Below, in pieces: positions 55,005-63,823 of a DNA stretch of 64,000 nucleotides. How positions within the stretch are numbered: position 1 is the first letter of the stretch; each line of letters begins with the position of its first letter. Both the position numbers and the translations under genes were made by a program. The stretch is from positions 806,001-870,000 of the forward strand of contig NZ_JAUSYO010000001.1 in assembly GCF_030816935.1 (NCBI RefSeq). Reading direction: 5' to 3'. The notes beneath the pieces were generated by a model. The model made no database searches and was not told the origin of the DNA. It saw only the letters and a list, made by a program, of their open reading frames with translations. The DNA is from Arthrobacter sp. B3I9 (lineage in GTDB: Bacteria; Actinomycetota; Actinomycetes; Actinomycetales; Micrococcaceae).

Positions 55005-55823
55005 ATGGCCACCACCGTGACCAGACACATCACCGCGCTGGCTGCGGCCTGTGTCCTTGCCGCAGGTTCGTCCGGCTGCGCCGCGGGACCGGGCGCCACC
55101 GGGGCCGCCTCCACCGCCGGCGCGGGAGCCGGCGGGACCACCAGGCTTTCCGGAACGGTCACCGTCTTCGCCGCGGCCTCGCTTAAATCGACCTTCACAA
55201 ACCTGGCCCGCGACTTCGAAGCGAAGAACCCCGGCACCAAGGTCACGCTGAATTTCGCAGGCTCCTCGGACCTGGCCACCCAGATCACCCAGGGCGCCCC
55301 GGCTGATGTCTTCGCCGCCGCGGACGCCAGGAACATGGCCAAACTCACCGGCGAGGGACTGGTCGACGGCGCCCCGGCCACCTTCGCCACGAACGCTCTG
55401 GAGATAGCGGTGCCGCCGTCCAATCCGGCGTCCATCGGCTCGTTCGCCGACCTGGCCAAGCCAGGCGTGAAGCTGGTCATCTGCGCGCCCCAGGTTCCCT
55501 GCGGCGCCGCAACCGGCGCTGTGGAAAAAGCCACCGGCACCACCCTGGCCCCGGTCAGCGAGGAATCTTCCGTCACGGATGTCCTGGGCAAGGTCACCGC
55601 CGGTGAAGCCGACGCCGGACTTGTCTACGTCACGGACATCAAGGCCGCCGCCGGCACGGTCAAAGGCATTCCCTTCGCCGAGTCGGACGCGGTGGTGAAT
55701 ACGTACCCGATCGCCACCGTCGGCACGAGCAAGAACAAGGACCTGGCCCGCGCTTTCATCGCCACCGTCACCGGCAGCGAGGGCAAAAAGGTCCTCAGCG
55801 ACGCCGGATTCGGCACGCCTTAG
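55005..55823 (+). CDS. modA: Molybdate ABC transporter substrate-binding protein
   Basis: A 272-residue molybdate-binding lipoprotein. The signal peptide runs to a lipobox-like AGSSGCAAG; the mature part begins after an Ala/Gly/Thr-rich linker with [20 protein letters not shown], and has [34 protein letters not shown] and [17 protein letters not shown] as in ModA. It is exported, lipid-anchored and hands oxyanion to ModB. Start ATG 55005. Confidence 0.93.
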   Translation: MATTVTRHITALAAACVLAAGSSGCAAGPGATGAASTAGAGAGGTTRLSGTVTVFAAASLKSTFTNLARDFEAKNPGTKVTLNFAGSSDLATQITQGAPADVFAAADARNMAKLTGEGLVDGAPATFATNALEIAVPPSNPASIGSFADLAKPGVKLVICAPQVPCGAATGAVEKATGTTLAPVSEESSVTDVLGKVTAGEADAGLVYVTDIKAAAGTVKGIPFAESDAVVNTYPIATVGTSKNKDLARAFIATVTGSEGKKVLSDAGFGTP

Positions 55824-55824
55824 G

Positions 55825-56643
55825 ATGGACCGACGAAGCAACGGCTACACCGGCATCCCGCCGTGGATCTACGCCATCGCGGCGGCGGGAGCGGTGCTCA
55901 TCCTTCTGCCGCTGGTGGCCATGGCAGCCAAAGTAAGCTGGCCGCAGTTCATCCCGCTGATCACCTCCGAGTCTTCGCTGACCGCCCTCGGACTGAGCCT
56001 GCGCACATCCGCAGCCAGCACCGCCTTCTGCGTGGTCCTCGGCGTGCCCCTGGCCCTCGTACTTGCCCGAAGCCGGTTTCCCGGCCAGCGGCTTCTCCGC
56101 GCCCTCGTCCTGCTGCCCCTCGTCCTGCCTCCCGTGGTCGGAGGCATTGCCCTGCTCTACACCTTCGGACGCCAGGGGCTCCTGGGCAAAAGCCTCGAGC
56201 TGGCCGGAATCCAGATCGCCTTTTCCACCACGGCCGTGGTCCTTGCCCAGACATTCGTGGCCCTGCCGTTCCTGGTGGTCAGCCTGGAAGGCGCCCTTCG
56301 CACCGCCGGCAACAGATACGAGGCTGTTGCCGCAACACTGGGGGCCCGGCCCAGCACCGTCCTGCGCCGGGTGACTCTCCCGCTTGTCCTGCCCGGTTTG
56401 GCGTCCGGAGCCGTGTTGTCCTTCGCACGCAGCCTGGGTGAGTTCGGTGCCACCCTGACCTTCGCCGGCAGCCTGCAGGGCGTCACCCGTACCCTCCCGC
56501 TGGAGATTTACCTGCAGCGCGAAACCGACGCTGACGCCGCCGTCGCGCTTTCCCTCCTGCTTGTCGCCGTGGCGGTTGCCGTCGTCGGCCTCTCCTTCCG
56601 GCGCGCCGGCACCGCCGCAGCACCGGAGAGGATATCCCCGTGA
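55825..56643 (+). CDS. modB: Molybdate ABC transporter permease
   Basis: A 272-residue permease with about 6 helices; residues around [20 protein letters not shown] and [20 protein letters not shown] plus [20 protein letters not shown] (EAA-type loop contacting ModC) are typical. It starts one base after modA and its stop overlaps modC by 4 nt, so the three genes are translationally coupled. Confidence 0.94.
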   Translation: MDRRSNGYTGIPPWIYAIAAAGAVLILLPLVAMAAKVSWPQFIPLITSESSLTALGLSLRTSAASTAFCVVLGVPLALVLARSRFPGQRLLRALVLLPLVLPPVVGGIALLYTFGRQGLLGKSLELAGIQIAFSTTAVVLAQTFVALPFLVVSLEGALRTAGNRYEAVAATLGARPSTVLRRVTLPLVLPGLASGAVLSFARSLGEFGATLTFAGSLQGVTRTLPLEIYLQRETDADAAVALSLLLVAVAVAVVGLSFRRAGTAAAPERISP

Positions 56644-57689
56644 CCTTCCAGCTGGACGCCGTGCTGGCCGCACGCGGCTTCGAGGTCTCACTCAGCCTGG
56701 GCCCGGCGGAGACCATCGCCATCCTCGGCCCGAACGGGGCCGGGAAATCAACACTGCTCTCGGTCATCTCCGGGCTGCTGCGTCCCGACTCGGGCAAGGC
56801 CATGCTCGGAGGCCGGGTCCTCTTCGACCTGGCGGCCGGCAGGCACCTCTGGAGCGCCCCGCACACCAGGGGCACGGCGCTCCTGGCGCAGGAGGCACTC
56901 CTCTTTCCGCACCTGAGTGCCCTGGACAACGTCGCGTTCGGACCCCGCAGCGCCGGTGCGTCGAGCACCGCGGCCCGGGCGACGGCCATGCGCTGGCTGA
57001 CGGAAGTCGACGCCGCCGACCTTGCCCCGCGGCGTCCCGCCCAGCTCTCCGGCGGGCAGGCCCAGCGGGTGGCCGTGGCCCGCGCCCTCGCCGCCGACCC
57101 GGATCTGCTGCTGCTCGACGAACCCATGGCCGCCCTCGACATCCACGCAGCCCCGTTGCTCCGGCGGCTCCTCAAACGCGTCCTGGCCGGCCGCAGGGCC
57201 ATCATCATCACCCACGACATCCTGGATGCCCTCATGCTGGCCGACAGGGTGATCGTCCTTGAGGAGGGCCGGATCAGCGAGTCGGGCCCCACCCGGGAAG
57301 TACTTGAAAAGCCACGCAGCAGGTTCGCCGCCGGCCTGGCCGGGCTGAACCTCGTGGCCGGCACCCTCGGCAGCGCGGGCATCACCACACCGCAGGGAAT
57401 GGTGGTCGCGGGCCACCACGACGGCAGCATCGAGCCCGGGCAGGACGGCGTAGCGGTCTTTCCGCCCTCGGCAGTATCCGTGTTTCTCAGCGAAGAGCAC
57501 GGCAGCCCGCGGAACTCGTTCCGGGTGACCCTTACAGACCTAGAGCCGCATGGCGACCAGATCCGTGTCCATGCCGGCGGCCTCTTCGCTGACATCACTC
57601 CGGCCGCGTCGGCCGACCTCGGCCTCGTGCCCGGAATGCCCGCCTACTTCGTGGTCAAGGCCGCCGCCGTCGCCATCCATCCGGCCTAG
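56640..57689 (+). CDS. modC: Molybdate ABC transporter ATP-binding protein
   Basis: A 349-residue ATPase. Walker A is [19 protein letters not shown], the signature [20 protein letters not shown] and Walker [24 protein letters not shown] follows. After residue ~240 there is a TOBE/Mop-like domain ([33 protein letters not shown]) that may sense molybdate. The GTG start overlaps modB by 4 nt. Molybdate is needed for the molybdopterin cofactor. Confidence 0.93.
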   Translation: MTFQLDAVLAARGFEVSLSLGPAETIAILGPNGAGKSTLLSVISGLLRPDSGKAMLGGRVLFDLAAGRHLWSAPHTRGTALLAQEALLFPHLSALDNVAFGPRSAGASSTAARATAMRWLTEVDAADLAPRRPAQLSGGQAQRVAVARALAADPDLLLLDEPMAALDIHAAPLLRRLLKRVLAGRRAIIITHDILDALMLADRVIVLEEGRISESGPTREVLEKPRSRFAAGLAGLNLVAGTLGSAGITTPQGMVVAGHHDGSIEPGQDGVAVFPPSAVSVFLSEEHGSPRNSFRVTLTDLEPHGDQIRVHAGGLFADITPAASADLGLVPGMPAYFVVKAAAVAIHPA

Positions 57690-57694
57690 ACAGG

Positions 57695-60361
57695 TCAGGA
57701 GGCCGGCGTAGCGGGTGGATGCTCGATGGTGACGGTGCCGGCGTCGCCGTCGACGCGGATCTGCTGGCCGCTGGCAAGCCGCTGGGTGGCGACGCCGGTG
57801 CCAAGCACGGCCGGGATGCCGTACTCGCGGGCCACGATCGAGCTGTGGCTCAGCGGCCCGCCGACGTCGGTCACCACGGCGGAGGCCATGGCGAACAGTG
57901 ACGTCCACGCGGGAGTGGTGATGCGGGCTACCAGGACGTCCCCGGGCACCATCTGGTCGAAATCCTGGGGCCCGGCCAGGACGCGGGCGGGAGCAGTGAC
58001 CCGGCCCGAACTGGCGCCGGTGCCCTTGATGATGTCACCGGGCTGGCCCTGCGAGCGGGCGGGCATCCACTTCCCGAAGATGCGCTCCATCCACCGGCTT
58101 TCAGGCAGCAGCTGCGGGGCGGCAGCCTTGGCCTGCCCCCGCCACAGCATCTTGCGCTCCTCCACGGTGGCGGCGCGCACGGGGCGGTCCGCACCCGCGA
58201 TGGCCACGGCTGACGGAGCGCCCGGAGAGGCGAGGCCGAACTCGACGGCGCTCCGCAGCTCCTGGAAGCGCAGCCAGAACACGTCGGCGGGATCGGCGAG
58301 AACTCCCGAGCCAACCAGCCGGTGTCCGAGTTCGAGCAGCATCCGCCGCAGCAGCGGCCAGGCGAGTCCGACGTCGGCCAGCGCATCTTCGCGGATGGGC
58401 GCGGTGCTCTGCGCCCACCGGAGCAAACGGAGGAACGCGGCGCGGCGGCGCGGACCGAGCCGGGAAGTCATCTGAATGGTCAGGTCTTCCCGGCGTTCGG
58501 AGGAGAGCCGCTGCCGCTCGTGCGGGTCCGTGCCCTGCCCCCGCAAGTAGAACTTCACCGTCTCCAGCAGGGCGGACGGATCGTCGGCCGGCACTGGGAC
58601 GGCGAAATCGAGGTTGTAGACCGCGTGGCCGAAGAGGTCCAGATGCTCCTGGAAGGCGAAACGCCACTCCTGCCAAAGGACGGTGTCCACACCCGGGGGC
58701 GGGGAGCCGGTGCGCTGGCATTCGGTGAGCGCCGCCGTCGGCGTATTCAATAGCGCCGATGACAGGCCGGGATCGCTGCGGGCCCAGCCAGCCAGGTCAT
58801 AGAGCGACTTCTCGGCCCGGATGGGGGCGCTGTCGTAGCCGAGGAGGAACGTCTGCGCGGGGGGATCCCCGTCCCGCCGGACGAGCTTGTCGTAGAACGC
58901 CCGGAATGTGATTTCGCTGGTGGCCGCGAGCGGAATGATCGACTGCACGGCGGTGTAATACACGGTGCCGGCGTCCAGCAGCGCCTGGACTCCTTCCAGC
59001 AAGTCCTCACCGGGCAGCTCCGGGACGGGTTTCGCCTGCCAGTCCTTGATCACCCGTTCGTAGCGGGGGTGCGAATACTCGCGCCAGCCGGCCACTCCCA
59101 TGTTGGCCTTGCCGCGGGCCAGCGCCATCATGGCAGTCGGCGACTTGGCCATCATGCGCCACATTCCGGAGGTGCGGTAGTAGTAATAGGCGTAGCCGTT
59201 GACGGTGGGCAGTCCGACGTCGTCTTCGCGGATGATGTTCTTGCCGACGGCCTCGGCCATCAAGGCTCGCAGCGACCGGTTTACCGAGCCGTCGATCAGG
59301 TCGGCAAACAGCGGTGAGAGCGGGTCGGGCAGCTGTTCCACAATACTGGCCCGGAAGTAGAGCCCGTTCGGATAGGGCACGGGCCAGGTGTCCGGGGTGT
59401 CGGCCGCAGGTTCGGGAAGCGCCGTGATGGGCCGGGATTGCAGGATGAAGAACCGGCCAGCGTCCCGTGCCCATTCGATGTCCTGCGGAGCCCCGAAATG
59501 ATCAGCGATCCGCTTCCCGTAGCTGGCAAGCTCGGCGGCAGCCGGGTCATCCAGTACGGGCTGATGCCGCCGCGCCGGCGGCACCGGCTGCTCCCGGGTG
59601 CCGCGCTCCGCGTAGACCGTCATGACCTCCTTGTCCGCGGTCCGGCGCGACAGGACCCGGCCGGACGCCCCCTCGACGACGAGGTCATCCGTGCTCACGG
59701 TTCCGCCCACCACGGACTCGCCCAGGCCCCACGCCGCGCTGATCACGATCTGGTCCCGATGCCCGTTCGCCGGATTGGCAGTGAACATCACCCCGGCGGC
59801 CTCGGCCTGGACCATCCGCTGGATCACAACCGCGAGGCGCACGTCATCCGGGCCGATGCCTTCGCGAGCACGGTAGGCCATGGCACGGGCCGTCCACAGG
59901 GAAGCCCAGCAATCGGTCACGGCCGCGGCCAAAGCCTCCGTCCCGCGGACGTTCAGGTACGTTTCCTGTTGCCCGGCGAAGCTGGCCGAGGCGAGGTCCT
60001 CCGCGGTGGCGGACGAACGCACCGCCACCGCCGTGTCACCGCTGCCGAGCTGCCCGTAGGCGGCACCGAGTTCGGACGCAACCGCGGCCGGCATGATGCC
60101 CCCGGCGAACAAAGCGCGGATCCGCTCCGAGGCGTCGTCGTAGTCCTGGGGAGAGGCCTGGGCCGGGAGTGCCGCCAGTTCGCGGATGCCGGCCCCGAGG
60201 TGATTGGCGTCCACAAACTCCGCATAGGCTTCGGTGCCCAGTACAAAGCCCGGGGGAACGGGCAGCCCGGCCTGAACGACGCCGGCCAGGCCGACTGCCT
60301 TGCCCCCGGCGATGCCGACGTCGCCTGGCCCCACATCGGCCAAGGTGTAGATGTAGGTCAT
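57695..60361 (-). CDS. PEP-synthase/rifampicin-phosphotransferase-like dikinase
   Basis: An 888-residue protein with the architecture of PEP synthase/pyruvate phosphate dikinase. An N-terminal ATP-grasp domain (AGGKAVGLAGVVQAGLPVPP, AVRSSATAEDLASASFAGQQ, VVIQRMVQAEAAGVMFTANP), a central helical region (about 330-770) and a C-terminal swivelling phosphohistidine domain (VTDVGGPLSHSSIVAREYGI, His in LSH). It lacks the PEP-forming TIM barrel of PPDK, so it is closer to antibiotic phosphotransferases such as Rph or an uncharacterised paralogue than to real PEP synthase. ATG 60361 behind GGGACG. It is convergent with modC; regulation is not evident. Confidence 0.8.
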   Translation of the reverse strand: MTYIYTLADVGPGDVGIAGGKAVGLAGVVQAGLPVPPGFVLGTEAYAEFVDANHLGAGIRELAALPAQASPQDYDDASERIRALFAGGIMPAAVASELGAAYGQLGSGDTAVAVRSSATAEDLASASFAGQQETYLNVRGTEALAAAVTDCWASLWTARAMAYRAREGIGPDDVRLAVVIQRMVQAEAAGVMFTANPANGHRDQIVISAAWGLGESVVGGTVSTDDLVVEGASGRVLSRRTADKEVMTVYAERGTREQPVPPARRHQPVLDDPAAAELASYGKRIADHFGAPQDIEWARDAGRFFILQSRPITALPEPAADTPDTWPVPYPNGLYFRASIVEQLPDPLSPLFADLIDGSVNRSLRALMAEAVGKNIIREDDVGLPTVNGYAYYYYRTSGMWRMMAKSPTAMMALARGKANMGVAGWREYSHPRYERVIKDWQAKPVPELPGEDLLEGVQALLDAGTVYYTAVQSIIPLAATSEITFRAFYDKLVRRDGDPPAQTFLLGYDSAPIRAEKSLYDLAGWARSDPGLSSALLNTPTAALTECQRTGSPPPGVDTVLWQEWRFAFQEHLDLFGHAVYNLDFAVPVPADDPSALLETVKFYLRGQGTDPHERQRLSSERREDLTIQMTSRLGPRRRAAFLRLLRWAQSTAPIREDALADVGLAWPLLRRMLLELGHRLVGSGVLADPADVFWLRFQELRSAVEFGLASPGAPSAVAIAGADRPVRAATVEERKMLWRGQAKAAAPQLLPESRWMERIFGKWMPARSQGQPGDIIKGTGASSGRVTAPARVLAGPQDFDQMVPGDVLVARITTPAWTSLFAMASAVVTDVGGPLSHSSIVAREYGIPAVLGTGVATQRLASGQQIRVDGDAGTVTIEHPPATPAS

Positions 60362-60559
60362 GACCGTGCGTCCCTTCCCTCCGGAGCCTGGCCGCCTTTA
60401 TTGCCTCTGACTCGCAACATACTGGCACTGCTGCAGGCGGGAGGCCAGAGCTGTGCCGGCCGGATAGTTTGCGGCCGCGTCCCTGAAACGCCGTCACGGA
60501 TTAGGCGTCAGGAACACCAGGACGAGGGGCGCCGAGGTCGGCCGAACCCGCCAGGAACC

Positions 60560-61039
60560 TCAGGCGGTGTGGGCGTATCCTTCACGGATCCAGGTGAGCA
60601 GTTCGGCGTCGATCTCTGCGGGGTTCTTCAGGATCACTTCGTTGTGCCAACGGTTGGCCGACACACGCTCAGCGCGGTGAATCCGTGCCGATTCGAGTTC
60701 CCTGGTCAGAACAATGTTGATCAGGATCCCGCCACGGCGGGGATGGACACCGAGAAACGCTCGTCCGTGAGCAATGTGGAATGACGACGCGTTCTCCTGC
60801 AGCTCACACCCGTCCAGCTCAAATACCTTGTCCATAAGCGAGCTGTAAACGCGGGACGAAATTGGATCACTATCAATGCGTTCTCTTGCCGTGCGAGCCA
60901 TCCAGCCAGCATAAGGCAGAGCGATACAGCGCTCTTCCTCAGTCGAAAGGTATGTCCCTGAGTCTTGAAACGCTATGGATACCGTGACAGTCGCGCTTCG
61001 AGACCCTCTTCGGGTGGATGGCTGTCCAACATATGCCAT
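60560..61039 (-). CDS. Protein with a DUF5655-like C-terminal domain (159 aa)
   Basis: A 159-residue protein. The C-terminal 75 residues (FHIAHGRAFLGVHPRRGGIL, INIVLTRELESARIHRAERV, ANRWHNEVILKNPAEIDAEL) look like the DUF5655 domain, a family of unknown function with a small alpha/beta fold. The N-terminal 45 residues are less like coding sequence; an internal ATG at 60901 would give 113 residues. ATG 61039 has AGG close upstream. The whole segment 60.4-61.3 kb is less GC-biased in third positions than the rest. Confidence 0.6.
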   Translation of the reverse strand: MAYVGQPSTRRGSRSATVTVSIAFQDSGTYLSTEEERCIALPYAGWMARTARERIDSDPISSRVYSSLMDKVFELDGCELQENASSFHIAHGRAFLGVHPRRGGILINIVLTRELESARIHRAERVSANRWHNEVILKNPAEIDAELLTWIREGYAHTA

Positions 61040-61052
61040 TCACCTGAGAGCA

Positions 61053-61310
61053 CTAGAAAGATCTCCAAATCTGGCCTCTCGAGGGCGGCGAAAATAATCC
61101 GTCAATAAACACCGCCTGAGTCCTGGTAAGCCGTTCCTGGGCCTTTGATATAGGCACGGGCAGGGCCAGCGGGGCCCGGCCGGAAAGGCTTTCCAAAAGT
61201 GCGTGGAGGTGGGCTGGCAGATGCGGTGGGCTGGTGATCTTGGCTGTCCGTGCGAGGGCGGTGTAGGACCCAAAGACGTAGCGTTCCACGGTTTCGGGGT
61301 TAGTTGATGC
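61053..61310 (-). pseudogene. Remnant of an arsenate-reductase-type three-helix-bundle domain
   Basis: Directly behind the stop of the ArsO-like gene, in another frame, the minus strand reads NPETVERYVFGSYTALARTA, then KITSPPHLPAHLHALLES. The first 20 residues are strongly reminiscent of the N-terminal three-helix-bundle dimerisation domain of actinobacterial arsenate reductases (usual pattern ETVERYVFESYTALARTA). No start codon or preceding helix is present and nothing like the phosphatase core follows, so it seems to be a broken fragment rather than a gene. A frame extends to 61418 but only by overlapping ArsO. Low-to-moderate confidence. Confidence 0.45.
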
Positions 61311-62628
61311 CGGAGCGGCCGTGCGCCAGGCCTGTTGGGAAGCCGACCAGCACGGGTTCGGGGACGTCGCAGCTGGTGCCGGCGTCGGTGGAGCAGACGC
61401 CGGTTTCGGGGAGCTCAAGCTGCACGGTGTCCGCGGCTTCGCGGTCCCCGGCCAGGGCGGCGACGACGGAGCGGACCTGTTCGTAGCCGGTGGCCAGCAG
61501 GAACGTAGGTGCGCGGCCGTAGGATTTCATGCCCACGATGTAGAAGTCTTTGTCCGGGTGGGCCAGGAGCTGAGCACCGTGGGGCGGGACGGTGCCGCAG
61601 GAGTGGAACTCCGGATCGATCAGGGGGCCCAGTTCCATGGGTGCTTCGACGGCGGGGTCGAGGTTGAGCCGGAGTTCGCGCAGTATCTCCAGGTCCGGGC
61701 GGAAGCCGGTGCAGGGGACGATGACGTCAGCCTCGAGAGTCCGGCCGTCGACGGCTTTGACGCTCAGATGGGAGTCGAGGTTCTTGAGGGCGCTGATGCC
61801 GAAGCTGGTGTGCAGTTCGATTTTGCCTGCGTCGACCAGCCGCCTGACCCGGGAGCCGAGCTGGCCGCGCGCGGGGAGCCCGTCCGCGTCGCCGCCGCCG
61901 TAGACCTTCTCGGCAGACGGGCCACGGACCGCCCACAGGATCCGGGTGTTCGGCTCTTCCTTGGCGAGTTCGGCAAGGTTGATGAGGGTGCTGGCCGCTG
62001 AGTGGCCGGCGCCGACCACCAGGACGCGGCGACCGGCGAAGGTTGCCCGGTCGCGTCCGGTGACGTCCGGCAGCGGCGCGGAGATCCGGCCCGCTGCCGC
62101 GTCTTCCCCAAGCGCGGGCAGGCCGGAGGTGCCCAGCGGGTTGCGGTTGGACCAGGTGCCGGAGGCATCAATGACTGCGGCGACGATGTGGTCGCGGGTT
62201 TCACCGTCGGCGTGCTTGACCCTGACGGTGAAGGGTGCGGTGCCGCGGTCTTTGATGTGGGTTTTGTCCATGCCCTGACGGGTGACGGCCACGACGCGGG
62301 CTCCGGTCTGGAGTCGCTGTGCTATCTGCGGGAGCGAGGCCAGGGGCGCGAGGTAGTTATCAATCAGCTCCCCGCCGTACGGGAGTGCGGTGGGCCGGGG
62401 TGATTGCCAGCCGGTGGCTTCGAGGAGGCGGACGGCGGCGGCGTCAAGGTTGAAGCGCCAGGGTGAGAACAGCCGGATGTGACGCCACTGCTCGATGGCT
62501 GCTGCGGCCGCAGGGCCCGCTTCGAAGACCAGCGGTTCAAGTCCGCGTTCGAGCAGGTGGGCCGCGGCCGCCAGGCCCACGGGGCCGGCACCGATCACTG
62601 CAACAGGAAGGCTTTTCGCTGATTCCAT
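61300..62628 (-). CDS. FAD/NAD(P)-binding flavoprotein (ArsO-like)
   Basis: A 442-residue flavin-dependent oxidoreductase. LPVAVIGAGPVGLAAAAHLL is the FAD-binding motif, RRVLVVGAGHSAASTLINLA the NAD(P) site, and VIVPCTGFRPDLEILREL plus DFYIVGMKSYGRAPTFLLAT are usual for the ArsO group found in arsenic-resistance operons. Its exact reaction is unknown. The ATG at 62628 follows AGAAGAGG. It is the last intact gene of the arsC-trxB-peptide-ArsO run. A hairpin separates it from the cysteine-rich micro-ORF. Confidence 0.85.
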   Translation of the reverse strand: MESAKSLPVAVIGAGPVGLAAAAHLLERGLEPLVFEAGPAAAAAIEQWRHIRLFSPWRFNLDAAAVRLLEATGWQSPRPTALPYGGELIDNYLAPLASLPQIAQRLQTGARVVAVTRQGMDKTHIKDRGTAPFTVRVKHADGETRDHIVAAVIDASGTWSNRNPLGTSGLPALGEDAAAGRISAPLPDVTGRDRATFAGRRVLVVGAGHSAASTLINLAELAKEEPNTRILWAVRGPSAEKVYGGGDADGLPARGQLGSRVRRLVDAGKIELHTSFGISALKNLDSHLSVKAVDGRTLEADVIVPCTGFRPDLEILRELRLNLDPAVEAPMELGPLIDPEFHSCGTVPPHGAQLLAHPDKDFYIVGMKSYGRAPTFLLATGYEQVRSVVAALAGDREAADTVQLELPETGVCSTDAGTSCDVPEPVLVGFPTGLAHGRSGIN

Positions 62629-62665
62629 GCTGTCCTCTTCTCTCTCCAGGTTGTTAGTGAGTGGG

Positions 62666-62697
62666 CGCCTGCCGGTCCCCTTGGGGTCCGGCAGGCG
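62666..62697 (-). promoter_or_regulatory. Hairpin between the cysteine-rich micro-ORF and the ArsO-like gene
   Basis: CGCCTGCCGG-T-CCCC-TT-GGGG-T-CCGGCAGGCG makes a 10-bp stem, one mismatch and a further 4-bp stem with a 2-nt loop. There is no U-run behind it on the minus strand. It could protect the 3' end of the upstream mRNA, slow read-through into the ArsO-like gene, or attenuate it. Confidence 0.5.
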
Positions 62698-62704
62698 GCG
62701 GAGG

Positions 62705-62761
62705 CTAGCAGCAGTCCTCGTCGTCGCAGCAGTCGTTGTCGCCGCAGCATCCTGTCGTCAT
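62705..62761 (-). CDS. Cysteine-rich acidic micro-protein (18 aa) in the arsenic/thioredoxin cluster
   Basis: An 18-residue frame, MTTGCCGDNDCCDDEDCC, lies 26 nt behind trxB on the same strand. Its ATG is preceded by a near-perfect ribosome binding site (GGGAGGAGGTG with AGGAGG 8 nt away), stronger than those of its neighbours, which argues that it is translated. Six of 18 residues are cysteines, as three Cys-Cys pairs at 5-6, 11-12 and 17-18, exactly six residues apart; six more are Asp or Glu. Such vicinal thiols can bind As(III) or soft metals, and the flanking genes are arsC, trxB and an ArsO-like gene. I know of no family with this sequence; the function is inferred. A longer frame to 63169 just shadows trxB. 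Confidence 0.6.
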   Translation of the reverse strand: MTTGCCGDNDCCDDEDCC

Positions 62762-62787
62762 TGCGCTCACCTCCTCCCAAGCTCGGG

Positions 62788-63795
62788 TTATGCGTGCGTG
62801 GGTTCTTCCACCAAGGCGGTGGCGATGCTGTCCGCATCCTCTAACGCAGCCAGGTAGCGTTCGGCGTCCAGGGCCGCAGCGCAGCCGGTGCCGGCGGCGG
62901 TGATGGCCTGGCGGTAGCGGTGGTCCACGGCGTCGCCGCAGGCGAAGACGCCGGAGAGGTTGGTGACGGTGGTGGGTGAGTCCACCTTGATGTAGCCGTC
63001 CTCGTCCAGGTCCACCTGCCCGGTCAGCAGCTCGGTGCGCGGCACGTGGCCGATCGCCACGAAGATGCCGGTCGCGGCCTGGTGCCGGGTTTCCCCGGTG
63101 ACAGTGTCGGTCAGGGTGACGCCGGTGACCTTGCCGTCGCCGTGGATGGCGGTGACGGCGGAGTTCCACGCGAAGCTGATCTTGGGGTTGTCCTTGGCCC
63201 GCTGCGCCATGATGCGGGAGGCGCGCAGTTCGTCCTTGCGCACGACGACGGTGACGGTCTTTCCGAACCGGGTCAGGAAGGTGGCTTCCTCCATGGCGGA
63301 GTCACCGCCCCCGACGACGATGATGTCCTGCTCGCGGAAGAAGAACCCGTCGCAGGTGGCACACCAGGAGACGCCGTGGCCGGAAAACTTCTTCTCCTCC
63401 GGCAGGCCGAGTTCCTTGTAGGCGGAGCCGGTGGCAAGGATGACCGCCGGGGCCTGGTGGGTCTCGCCGCCGCCGGTAACGACCGTCTTCAGGTGGCCTT
63501 TCAGCTGGACTTCTGTGACGTCGTCGAACACGACCTTGGCGCCGAACTTCTCGGCCTGCTCCTGCAGCCCGTCCATCAGTTCCGGGCCCTGGACGCCACC
63601 GGGGAAGCCGGGAAAGTTCTCCACCTCGGTGGTGTTCATCAAGGCACCGCCTGCGGTGACGGAACCGGCCAGCACCAGCGGGGCGAGGCCTGCGCGGGCG
63701 GCGTAGATGGCGGCGGTGTAGCCGGCCGGGCCGGAGCCGATGATGATCAGCTGCTCGGTGGTGGCGGCCGCGGGGGTGGCGTTGTTGCTGCTCAC
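62788..63795 (-). CDS. trxB: Thioredoxin-disulfide reductase
   Basis: A 335-residue flavoenzyme that reduces thioredoxin with NADPH. FAD-binding [19 protein letters not shown] at residues 19-36, redox-active SWCATCDG with Cys145 and Cys148, NADP site [19 protein letters not shown] and the C-terminal [19 protein letters not shown]. Length is normal. It sits 28 bp behind arsC; thioredoxin-coupled arsenate reductases need this enzyme, so it is probably a dedicated copy. It might also keep the cysteine-rich peptide reduced. Confidence 0.95.
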   Translation of the reverse strand: MSSNNATPAAATTEQLIIIGSGPAGYTAAIYAARAGLAPLVLAGSVTAGGALMNTTEVENFPGFPGGVQGPELMDGLQEQAEKFGAKVVFDDVTEVQLKGHLKTVVTGGGETHQAPAVILATGSAYKELGLPEEKKFSGHGVSWCATCDGFFFREQDIIVVGGGDSAMEEATFLTRFGKTVTVVVRKDELRASRIMAQRAKDNPKISFAWNSAVTAIHGDGKVTGVTLTDTVTGETRHQAATGIFVAIGHVPRTELLTGQVDLDEDGYIKVDSPTTVTNLSGVFACGDAVDHRYRQAITAAGTGCAAALDAERYLAALEDADSIATALVEEPTHA

Positions 63796-63823
63796 GGGTG
63801 TCTCTCCTGATGTCCTGGGCTGG

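Noticed and set aside
62762..63169. Longer frame leading into the cysteine-rich micro-ORF
   Set aside because: It is an out-of-frame reading of trxB (Arg/His-rich). Only the last 18 codons, behind a strong ribosome binding site, are taken as a gene.
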